From positions 1 through 39,304 of the IMG/VR virus record IMGVR_UViG_3300036795_000114: a DNA stretch of 39,304 nt; one strand, written 5' to 3'. This stretch comes from a virus. Within the stretch, counting starts at the first letter, position 1. Every line of letters starts with the position of its first letter. A model generated the notes under the pieces. That model was not told where the DNA came from, made no database searches, and saw nothing but the letters and a program-made list of their open reading frames with translations. Positions 6,950 to 14,064 of the stretch are shown one piece after another. A program made the position numbers and the translations under genes.

Positions 6950-7900
6950 TCAGTCGAACCACACCGCGCGCCAGTCGGCCGCGTGCGCCTCGTACGTCTG
7001 CGTGGCCGCCCACGCCTTGCCGCGCGCGGCCTGCGCCCGTCGTGCCTCTGCGTCACGGAGCAGCAGACGCCCCCAGTTCGCCCAGTCACGCGGCGTCTTG
7101 GCCGTCACGCACGCGCCGAACTCGGCCATGCGCTTGTACTCGGACGTGGGCGAGGCGATGACCGCCACGCCGGCGGCGGCCAGCTCCATGCCCTTGAGCC
7201 CGCTCTTCGCCTCGTTGAACGCGGACAGCTCCAACGGCACGATGCCGAGGTCCCATTCGGCGATGGCGCGCATGACGCCGTCCATCGAGTAGTAGCCGAA
7301 CGGGTGCGTTACCCCGTCGTGACCAAGGTGGCCGGCCACGATCGGCACGTCCTTCTCCGGCCCGAACATGGCGAACTCGGCGCCGGTGTCGCGCATCGGC
7401 GCGCCGAGCCCGCCGCCCACCTGAGCGGGGTCGTCCGGGTGCGACCACAGCGAGCCGTACCAGCCCACCCACAACGGCGCCTCGGGTCCGCGCGCATCAC
7501 GCCGGACGTCCAGGCGCCACGCCGGCACGCGGTTGCGCAGCACGGTGCCGTGGCCGTAGCCGTACCGGCGCGCGAGTGCGGGCGTGCTCGTGGTGACCAC
7601 GGTGGCGTACTTGCACGCGAGGTGCATGTGCTCGGTCGTGTACCGCCCGTACACGGCGTGGTTGGGCGAGACGGTGTCGAAACAGTCGTCCTGGTCCACG
7701 ATGACCCGGCGCCCCTCGGCCACCCACAGCCGTATCTGCTCGGCGATCCCGCCGTCGAACGGCCGGTTGAGGATCACCGTCTCAGCGTCGCCCACCTGCG
7801 GGAGGTGCTCGACCACAGGCACGCCCAGCACGCGCGCGGGTTCGAGCAGCCGGTAGAACGCCGACGCGTCCGCGTACGGCGCGTAGACGACGGCGCTCAC
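6950..7900 (-). CDS. GT-B type glycosyltransferase in the capsid operon (316 aa)
   Basis: Starts at GTG 7900, overlapping the MuF-protease stop as GTGA. The N-terminal half has VIVDQDDCFD (67-76) and VTTSTPALARRYG (102-114), patterns common in GT4-like enzymes. The C-terminal half has GWYGSLWSHPDD (146-157) and AFNEAKSGLKGMELAAAG (227-244), the family's E-rich nucleotide-sugar loop. It lies between the protease and the major capsid gene, so it should be expressed with head proteins. Phage-encoded transferases of this kind are known to glycosylate capsid or tail proteins in some actinobacteriophages. Donor and target cannot be read from sequence; modification of host wall glycans is the alternative. 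Confidence 0.82.
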   Translation of the reverse strand: MSAVVYAPYADASAFYRLLEPARVLGVPVVEHLPQVGDAETVILNRPFDGGIAEQIRLWVAEGRRVIVDQDDCFDTVSPNHAVYGRYTTEHMHLACKYATVVTTSTPALARRYGYGHGTVLRNRVPAWRLDVRRDARGPEAPLWVGWYGSLWSHPDDPAQVGGGLGAPMRDTGAEFAMFGPEKDVPIVAGHLGHDGVTHPFGYYSMDGVMRAIAEWDLGIVPLELSAFNEAKSGLKGMELAAAGVAVIASPTSEYKRMAEFGACVTAKTPRDWANWGRLLLRDAEARRAQAARGKAWAATQTYEAHAADWRAVWFD

Positions 7901-9120
7901 TTGTCGGAACCGATGCCGAACTTCTTCGCCGCCGCGTTGATCGCGGCCTTGACCTTGGCCAGGTCGCCCGAGCTGTACTGGCTCGCGTTCTTCTGCTGGC
8001 CGATGTAGCTCAGCGCGGCCTGGACGTGCTCCTTGGTGTCGAGCGGGTAACGCTTCTTCTTGTCCTTCTGGTAGCCGGGGTCGGCGTACTTCACGTCGCC
8101 GTACGGCTTGGCGGGCATCTTCGCGCGCACGGTGTGTCGAGCCGAGCGGGTGTTCAGCGGAGACGTGAGCGCGGCCGCCCACTCGTCGTCGGCCGCTGCC
8201 TGTGCCATGCGCAGCACGGCGGGATCCTCGCGCAGTTCGGCGTTGAGCAGCGGGTCCGGGTCGGACGGCTTGCCCGCGCCGCGCCAGTCGCCGTACGGGT
8301 CGCTGTCCACGGTGGGCACCATGCCGAGCAAGTACTGCAGCTCGGAGAGCCGGCTCGCGGCCTGGCTGAAGTAGCGCCGCGCAGCCTCCACGTCCTCCTT
8401 CGCCAGCTGATCGGCCACCCCGGACATCGCAGCGTCCACGGCGGCGAGCACGCCCGCCGGGTCCACCCCGTCGGTCTGCGTGCCGTCCAGGGCGCGGAAT
8501 TCGAACTTGGCCGCGGTGCGCGTCTCGGCGCTGCGGATCTCGGCCAGCGCGTGCGCGACGTCGATCTCCCCCTTCGCGTGCCGGGCGAACACGTCAGTCA
8601 TGGCGTCCAGGTCGACCTGTGCCGAGCGGACCGACTGCACGCCGGTGCCCGGCACCGCGCCGTTGAGCACGATGGAGAATTCCTGAACGGCGGCCACGCT
8701 CGTCTGCTTCATGACGCCGCGGTGCTGGCCGTCTTCCTCCTCCTCGCCGCGCCCGAATGCGAAGCTGAACTGCCCCATCGTTCCCGAGCGCAGCTGGGCG
8801 TGGGCCTGCCGGGCGCGCGGCACGGCGTCGAAATCGTCGAACTCGACGTCGCCGTAGAAGCCGTCCGACTCGTCGCGGTAGGACACCACCCGGCCGACGG
8901 GGTCCGCCCAGTCGTGGTTCCACACCACGGGGATGGCGTGGCCCTCGCCGGCGCGCTGCTCCAGAGCGCGGGTGAACACGCCCTTGGTCCAGCTCGTGCG
9001 GTAGGAGTCCGGCACGCCGTAGCTCACGAGCTTGGCGGTGAACCCTGGCTTGGCCTCGGGCTGCTCGGTGCCCGGCCCGCGGATCTCTACGATCTTCGCT
9101 GCCCTGGTCTCGGTCTCCAT
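7897..9120 (-). CDS. Possible internal start: free prohead protease/scaffold (407 aa)
   Basis: ATG 9120 (METETRAAKIVEIRGPG) lies exactly where the MuF-like part ends and the protease begins, preceded by GGGACGGAGCACC with a purine-rich GGAG five bases from the ATG. Nested same-frame products from head protease genes are known (lambda C/Nu3). The full-length fusion and a short form could both be made. This is inference from one ribosome-binding-like site. Confidence 0.5.
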   Translation of the reverse strand: METETRAAKIVEIRGPGTEQPEAKPGFTAKLVSYGVPDSYRTSWTKGVFTRALEQRAGEGHAIPVVWNHDWADPVGRVVSYRDESDGFYGDVEFDDFDAVPRARQAHAQLRSGTMGQFSFAFGRGEEEEDGQHRGVMKQTSVAAVQEFSIVLNGAVPGTGVQSVRSAQVDLDAMTDVFARHAKGEIDVAHALAEIRSAETRTAAKFEFRALDGTQTDGVDPAGVLAAVDAAMSGVADQLAKEDVEAARRYFSQAASRLSELQYLLGMVPTVDSDPYGDWRGAGKPSDPDPLLNAELREDPAVLRMAQAAADDEWAAALTSPLNTRSARHTVRAKMPAKPYGDVKYADPGYQKDKKKRYPLDTKEHVQAALSYIGQQKNASQYSSGDLAKVKAAINAAAKKFGIGSDK

Positions 9121-10038
9121 GGTGCTCCGTCCCTTGCCCTGGTGGTGGGCCTTGAACAGCGCCCGGCCTGCCGGTGTGGCCATCATAATGTTGGTGGCGA
9201 GCCCATCCGCCTGCGTCGCGGGGACACCTTCGCTGAGCAGCGCGTCCCGAAGCGTCGTCCACGGGTTGGGTGATCCGCCGAACCGGGCGAACCCCTCGGC
9301 GCCCGTCCAGTACTTCCACAGCTTGCTGCCCTTGCCGAACTCCAAGTTGCTCGCGCGCAACGTCGGGCTCACGTCGTCCACGTTCCCGCCCCCCTTGTGA
9401 GGTGGCCCCGCTTCGCAGAAGCAATGCGGGTGCACCCACCCCGGCCACCCGATCGGCGGCGGCGTGAGCGCATCGAAGTTCTTCCCGTCGGCCGCCGAGC
9501 AGCGCGCGCACTGATTCGGGTTGTCATCGCCGTACCAGCCCATCAGCACCTTGCCGTCGGCGTCCGGCTCCTGGCCGGCCACGGCGTCGGCCAGCTGCTT
9601 GAGCTGCTCGTCGCGGTGCGCCACGGCGTCCTTGTGCGCGGCGAGCAGCTGATCTTCGCGCGCCTTGGCCTTCGTGACCGTGTCGAAATCGCCCGTGGCG
9701 TACGCCTTGCTGAGCCGAATCGTGGCGGTCACGAGGTACGCTGCCCGAGCCCGCGCTTGCTCTTCCCCCGCGATGCGCTCGACGCTCTCCCCGACCCCCT
9801 CGGCGGCGTCACCATCGGGAGCAGGCGCGGGTACCGCCTTGAGTGCGTCGGTGATGAACGCCCCGAACTTGCGCTCGGTGAAGATCTTCTTCATGACCGC
9901 GGACGTCACGCCGGTGATGCCCGCCAGCGCCGCCTGCACGGTGGCCACGGACCCGGCCGCGAGCAGTGCCGTGGACACGGCCGCCGTCACGTCCCCCGCG
10001 TTACCGCCGATCGGCGGGGGCGGCTTGGGCGCGGTCAC
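7897..10038 (-). CDS. MuF-like minor head protein fused to prohead protease (713 aa)
   Basis: One chain holds several head-assembly parts. Residues ~80-210 are a MuF-type region with helices and a CxxC/HPHC cluster (C177, C180, H203, C206, C208). Residues 231-300 carry the actinobacteriophage head-protein motif GKGSKLWKYWTGAEG and NPWTTLRDALL. Residues ~330-465 are an S78-type prohead protease with candidate catalytic His375 (VVWNHDW) and Ser425 (MGQFSFAFG). A helical region follows, then a basic C-terminal module (YADPGYQKDKKKRYPLDTKE, DLAKVKAAINAAAKKFG) of the kind often found at protease or scaffold ends. GTG 10038 overlaps the portal stop. Met307 (ATG 9120) after GGGACGGAG could start a free protease/scaffold. 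Confidence 0.88.
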   Translation of the reverse strand: MTAPKPPPPIGGNAGDVTAAVSTALLAAGSVATVQAALAGITGVTSAVMKKIFTERKFGAFITDALKAVPAPAPDGDAAEGVGESVERIAGEEQARARAAYLVTATIRLSKAYATGDFDTVTKAKAREDQLLAAHKDAVAHRDEQLKQLADAVAGQEPDADGKVLMGWYGDDNPNQCARCSAADGKNFDALTPPPIGWPGWVHPHCFCEAGPPHKGGGNVDDVSPTLRASNLEFGKGSKLWKYWTGAEGFARFGGSPNPWTTLRDALLSEGVPATQADGLATNIMMATPAGRALFKAHHQGKGRSTMETETRAAKIVEIRGPGTEQPEAKPGFTAKLVSYGVPDSYRTSWTKGVFTRALEQRAGEGHAIPVVWNHDWADPVGRVVSYRDESDGFYGDVEFDDFDAVPRARQAHAQLRSGTMGQFSFAFGRGEEEEDGQHRGVMKQTSVAAVQEFSIVLNGAVPGTGVQSVRSAQVDLDAMTDVFARHAKGEIDVAHALAEIRSAETRTAAKFEFRALDGTQTDGVDPAGVLAAVDAAMSGVADQLAKEDVEAARRYFSQAASRLSELQYLLGMVPTVDSDPYGDWRGAGKPSDPDPLLNAELREDPAVLRMAQAAADDEWAAALTSPLNTRSARHTVRAKMPAKPYGDVKYADPGYQKDKKKRYPLDTKEHVQAALSYIGQQKNASQYSSGDLAKVKAAINAAAKKFGIGSDK

Positions 10039-11864
10039 GCCCCGTCCAGTAGCAGCGTGGCCGGTGCCAGCGGACGGAGACGGCCGAGCACCTCGTCCAC
10101 ACCGAAGCTGGCCTGCCACGGGTCGTCCGGCGTCAGGCCGCTGATCGACTCGAACACGGCGCTCGTGATGTCCTCGCTCCAGCCGTCCGGCTCGCGCACG
10201 CCGGCCGCCGCGAGCGCGGGCCCGAGGTTGCGCGCCATGCGCTCGCGCCAGTGGTCTGCCTCATACGCCAAGCCGAGGTCCAGCCCGGCGTGGGCGCGCT
10301 TCCGGCCGCCGCGCTTGCCCTCGATGCGGGCGCGCAGCTCGGCCGCCTGGTCTGCCAGCTCGACGGCCAGCTGACCACGAACCACGCCGAGCAGGTCGGT
10401 GCGCACGGCGTCGGCCCGCTTGGGCGACGGCGCCGGCGGCGGTGCGGCCTTGCCCGGCGTCTTGGTGGGCGGCTCGGTGCCTGCGTTGTCCGTGCCCCCG
10501 GCCGCCTTGTCCGCGGCGGCGAGCGCGGCCGCCGGGTCCGCACCGTTGCCGAGCACGTCGGACAGGCGGAGCACCGCGGTCGGGCGCGGCTTGGCCACGT
10601 CGGCGTCCGGGTCCGTGAGCTTGTCGAGCCCGCGATCGGCGCGGTACTCGTTGAGCGTGATGGTCCCGGCGGCCACGGCGGCGAGGCCCTCGTGCGCGTC
10701 GAACACGGGCGGCCGCCGCATCTCCGGCACGTTGGACGTGTCGAACCATCCGATGTCCTGCGGTCCGTCCACGAGCGGCCCGAACGCGGTGTTGAGCCCG
10801 TCGGCCAGCGTGCGGATGTGGCCGCCCACCGTGTCGCGCCAGTAGTTGGTGCGGTCCGTGGCCATGTTCGTGAACTTGGCGTCGGCCGAGTTGCCGAGGA
10901 TGGACAGCGGCACGCCGAACGCCACGCACATGTCGGCTATCCGGTTGTTGCGCAGGACGTCGAGCTGCGCGTCCTTCTGCGACGTGCCGATGACCTGCAC
11001 GCTCACGCTCTGCGTGGAGCTGGGCACCGTGCCGACCTCGCCTGGCTCGACGTCCGTCTCGGCGAACAGCGCCTTGTTGGCATTGGACGGGCCACCGAAG
11101 CGGCGGCGGAATTGATCACGGAACGAGCGGCGTGACTTCTGGTCCGCGAAGCTGGGCGTCGTCACCAGGTAGGCCGGCACGCCGCCGTTGCTCAGGAACG
11201 CGTCGTCGTACGCGTCGAGCAGCTGGCTGATCTTGATCCCCCAGTTCGCGAGAGAGAGCGGCGCCCGCGGCAGACGCACGTCCTCGTCACTGGGGTTCCA
11301 CACGTACGTGATGTCCGCCGGCTTGAACTCGCGGTAGCCGGGGCTGCCCTGCACGCCGTAGCGGAAGAGATCGAAGTAGCCGGGCGCGCCGATCGGCGCC
11401 ACCACCGGCACCACGTACTGGGCCATCAGCGGCCACAGCGCCACGATCTTGCCGGCGTCGTTGTACTCGTGCAGCCACGCGTACTTGCCGAGGATGAGCC
11501 ACTGTCGTGCGGTGTAGTTCCACAGTTTCGCCGCGCTCCACTGCGGGTTTGGCGAACCTGGTGCCGGCCCGAGGAGCTGCTGCATGGCCGTGGTCGGCCG
11601 GGGCGTGCGGCTCTTCATGTTGCCCGCGTAGAACGGCAGACCGCTGATGTCGTTGGCGATGCGCTCGATGCAGCGCGCGGCGTAGACGTTGCGGTTGCCC
11701 ACGCGCACGGCCTGAGGGCCCTCGTACGCAGGCCAGAGGGGCTGGTGCGGCAGGCCGTTGAACGACGGGTTGGCCAGCGCGCCGAGCGGCGGACGGCTCG
11801 ATGCGAGCGCCGGCGGCCGGGCGCGGTAGCCCGCGGCACGCATCGCCCAGTCAGTCAGTGCCAC
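10035..11864 (-). CDS. Portal protein (609 aa)
   Basis: Dodecameric portal for packaging and ejection. HK97/lambda-type features are visible: RCIERIANDISGLPFYAG near residue 66, KLWNYTARQWLILGKYAWLH, the wing-stem region DAYDDAFLSNGGVPAYLVTT, and the family core VAFGVPLSILGNSADAKFTN with FTNMATDRTNYWRDTVG. The C-terminal ~170 residues are an extension: a Pro/Ala linker (PPTKTPGKAAPPPAPSPKRA) and a helical domain. GTG 11864 is chosen because GGAGG stands nine bases upstream, within the end of the upstream small gene. Confidence 0.93.
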   Translation of the reverse strand: MALTDWAMRAAGYRARPPALASSRPPLGALANPSFNGLPHQPLWPAYEGPQAVRVGNRNVYAARCIERIANDISGLPFYAGNMKSRTPRPTTAMQQLLGPAPGSPNPQWSAAKLWNYTARQWLILGKYAWLHEYNDAGKIVALWPLMAQYVVPVVAPIGAPGYFDLFRYGVQGSPGYREFKPADITYVWNPSDEDVRLPRAPLSLANWGIKISQLLDAYDDAFLSNGGVPAYLVTTPSFADQKSRRSFRDQFRRRFGGPSNANKALFAETDVEPGEVGTVPSSTQSVSVQVIGTSQKDAQLDVLRNNRIADMCVAFGVPLSILGNSADAKFTNMATDRTNYWRDTVGGHIRTLADGLNTAFGPLVDGPQDIGWFDTSNVPEMRRPPVFDAHEGLAAVAAGTITLNEYRADRGLDKLTDPDADVAKPRPTAVLRLSDVLGNGADPAAALAAADKAAGGTDNAGTEPPTKTPGKAAPPPAPSPKRADAVRTDLLGVVRGQLAVELADQAAELRARIEGKRGGRKRAHAGLDLGLAYEADHWRERMARNLGPALAAAGVREPDGWSEDITSAVFESISGLTPDDPWQASFGVDEVLGRLRPLAPATLLLDGA

Positions 11865-12018
11865 GCTCAGCCGCCTCCACCTGGTCCAGCAACCGCTCAC
11901 GGTCCGTGCTGCTCATCCGGCTGATGATAACCGGAAGACGACGTAGCGTTACCACGCTTCCAGCCATGATGCCCGCGGCACACGAGAGCACCACAATCAA
12001 GATCCACACGATGGTCAC
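11851..12018 (-). CDS. Small single-pass membrane protein between terminase and portal (55 aa)
   Basis: GTG 12018, shortly after the terminase stop, opens a 55-residue frame with one strong hydrophobic segment (VWILIVVLSCAAGIMAGSVV) and a charged C-terminus (STDRERLLDQVEAAERGTD). Its end overlaps the portal start by 14 bases. The frame fills the only space between the two genes and supplies the portal's ribosome-binding sequence. The role is unknown; a packaging-complex anchor or an accessory lysis peptide are both guesses. Confidence 0.6.
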   Translation of the reverse strand: MTIVWILIVVLSCAAGIMAGSVVTLRRLPVIISRMSSTDRERLLDQVEAAERGTD

Positions 12019-12022
12019 GAGA

Positions 12023-13417
12023 TCAGCCCTCCTCGAACACGGCGCGTGTGCGCCTGCGTGCCGGCTTCAGCGCCAGCTCGGTGACCGCCCAGACCATGGC
12101 GTCCACGCGGTCGGGCGACTCGTCGGACGCCGGGATGGCGTCGCCCTCCTCGTCGAACCTGCCCGGCGGCACCCACGAGGTCATCTGCTGTTCGAGGTCT
12201 GCGAACGTGCCGGCGTGCACCACCTGAGCGCGCTCGTACAGCGTCACCACCGGCGAGGCGCGGACGTCCTTGCCCCGGCTGGCGTGCACCGCGACGAACG
12301 GCACGCGGCGCTCGGTGTCCGCGCGCAGGTTGGCCGCCACCATGTCCGCCCCGAAGTTGACCTCCGCCACGATCGCGTCCGCCTGGTGCTCGTCGAACGC
12401 GTCGACGGCCACGCGCCGCCACTCCTCGGGGCTGTACCGGCCGCTCTTGTCGGCCAGCACCCAACACCGCCCTATCTCGTCGAGCCCCACCACCACGATG
12501 CCGGTCAGGTCCGAGGTGCGGTGTGCCGTGCCGGCGGGGTCGATGGACACCACGATGCGCACCAGGCGCGGCACATCGAAGTCCTTGCGGATCATGTCGT
12601 ACGTCCACAGCGCACCCTTGGCGCCGTCAAGCAGCACTCCCGCGATCTCCTGCTCACCGAGCGTGGTTCCCTCGTACCGCGCCTTGATCCGCGCCAGCAT
12701 GGCCGGTGCCAGGTTGGCCGCGTTGTCGTACGTCGAGCCGCCCGCCAGGCGCACGGCGTCGTCGGCCGCGAGCTGGCGGATCAGCTTGGTCGGGCGGGGC
12801 GTGGTGGTGATGACCACGCGCGGGTCGTCGCCGAGGCGTAGCGCGAACGTGAGCATGTCCCACGCCACCTCGCCGTACACCTGCGTGCCCAGCTCCTCGA
12901 ACCACGCCGTGTGGCACTGGTAGCCACGCAACTGCTCGGCGTCCTTGCGCTTGTCGGTCCCGAAGATCTTGAGCATTGATCCATTGTGGAGCGTCAACTC
13001 GCCGATGGAACGATTCCAGTTCTTGACCGTGCCGGGCGGGAACAGGCCGGGCTCGGCGCCGCCGCCCACGAGACCGCTCTCGCCTTCCATGCACACATCG
13101 CGCCCGACGGCGAACGTCGGCACGATGCAGGCCACACGGTGCCCATCCTCGGCCATCATGCGGCGCTTGACGTACTCGCCGCCCGATCGCGTCTTGCCGT
13201 ACCCGCGGCCGGTCATGAGCAGCCACGCCCACCAGTCCCCCTCGGGCGGGAGCTGGCCGGCACGGGCGTGCGGATGCGGCATGGCGGTGAGGATGTCGCC
13301 GCCATGCGGCGTGCCGTCACAACCGGGGACGTGACAGTCCCACTGGTAGGGCTTGATCGCCTTGACCCGCTTGAGCCGAGCGAGCTTCTCGGCCGGTGTG
13401 AGCGTGGCGGTGGTCAC
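12023..13417 (-). CDS. terL: Terminase large subunit (464 aa)
   Basis: DNA packaging motor. The ATPase has Walker A LMTGRGYGKT (67-76), Walker B HTAWFEELG (169-177) and the coupling motif TTTPRPT (204-210). The RNase H-like nuclease has D293 (VVSIDPAG), the AEVNFGAD segment (351-358) and a final acidic motif SPDRVDAMVWA (434-444). GTG 13417 overlaps the small-subunit stop (GTGA). The protein is of the Terminase_6 kind often found in headful packagers, consistent with a circularly permuted genome, although the packaging mode is not proven. An unusual early C28/C33/H38 cluster (WDCHVPGCDGTPH) may bind zinc. Confidence 0.95.
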   Translation of the reverse strand: MTTATLTPAEKLARLKRVKAIKPYQWDCHVPGCDGTPHGGDILTAMPHPHARAGQLPPEGDWWAWLLMTGRGYGKTRSGGEYVKRRMMAEDGHRVACIVPTFAVGRDVCMEGESGLVGGGAEPGLFPPGTVKNWNRSIGELTLHNGSMLKIFGTDKRKDAEQLRGYQCHTAWFEELGTQVYGEVAWDMLTFALRLGDDPRVVITTTPRPTKLIRQLAADDAVRLAGGSTYDNAANLAPAMLARIKARYEGTTLGEQEIAGVLLDGAKGALWTYDMIRKDFDVPRLVRIVVSIDPAGTAHRTSDLTGIVVVGLDEIGRCWVLADKSGRYSPEEWRRVAVDAFDEHQADAIVAEVNFGADMVAANLRADTERRVPFVAVHASRGKDVRASPVVTLYERAQVVHAGTFADLEQQMTSWVPPGRFDEEGDAIPASDESPDRVDAMVWAVTELALKPARRRTRAVFEEG

Positions 13418-13959
13418 GCCTGGTCCGCGGGTGCCTCGGCCGGGTCGTTCAGGCGCAGCTCGGCGGCCAGCGCGTTCAGCTCATCGTCGACCGAGCCGTG
13501 CACTGTGACGTCCACGTGCTGCTCGGTGCGGCTGATCTTCTCGTCCAGGTCGGCCAGCTTGGCCGTGCGCTCGTCCCACGCGCGCAGCTCTCGGATGGCC
13601 GCCACCTGGCCGCCGTAGTCCCGCACCACGTCGCCGCTCTCGGGATCGCGGACCACGAATCCGTCCTTGCCCGCGGTGACCGGCGCGCCGGCGAGGGTGA
13701 TCAGCTCCTCCAGCTTGACCCGCATCATGCGAGCGCGCTCGTGGTGCTCACGACGCATCTCCTCGCGGTCCAGCGGCGTGAGGCCCTTGCGGTAGTCGGC
13801 GAGGTCCGTGCTGATCTGCTGCTGCGACACGCCGAGGTGGTCCGCGATCCGCTGTTGCGGCCAGCCCATGCACGACTTCTCAAACGCGAGACGGCGGCGT
13901 AGGGCTGCCTCAGCCTCGCTGCTGCGTCGTCCGCCCTGCGGTCCTGGTGGGTACCCCAT
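13414..13959 (-). CDS. terS: Terminase small subunit-like HTH protein (181 aa)
   Basis: Immediately upstream of terL and coupled to it. The N-terminus contains a helix-turn-helix (GWPQQRIADHLGVSQQQIST) that could bind the packaging site. It is followed by a charged helical region (REEMRREHHERARMMRVKLE) fitting an oligomerisation domain, and an acidic tail (DDELNALAAELRLNDPAEAP) that may contact TerL. ATG 13959 has AAGGGGG upstream. It is the first gene after the terminator at 14008-14045, so a promoter in 13960-14007 is likely, but none is clear. Confidence 0.82.
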   Translation of the reverse strand: MGYPPGPQGGRRSSEAEAALRRRLAFEKSCMGWPQQRIADHLGVSQQQISTDLADYRKGLTPLDREEMRREHHERARMMRVKLEELITLAGAPVTAGKDGFVVRDPESGDVVRDYGGQVAAIRELRAWDERTAKLADLDEKISRTEQHVDVTVHGSVDDELNALAAELRLNDPAEAPADQA

Positions 13960-14007
13960 CTCGCCCCCTTGGTCACTCGTTGATACTGGTTGTCACTAAG
14001 CGTAAGG

Positions 14008-14045
14008 GGCCAGGGTGGACGGACCAGTAGACGCCCACCCCGGCC
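14008..14045 (-). terminator. Terminator hairpin downstream of the replication gene
   Basis: GGCCGGGGTGGGCG (14045-14032) pairs with CGTCCACCCTGGCC (14021-14008) over 14 bp with two G-U pairs and a 10-nt loop on the minus strand. It sits 20 bases past the stop of the replication fusion and before the terminase operon. U-tracts are often absent from high-GC actinobacterial terminators. It separates replication from late transcription. Confidence 0.7.
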
Positions 14046-14064
14046 AGCTCAGCTTACGGCCTGA

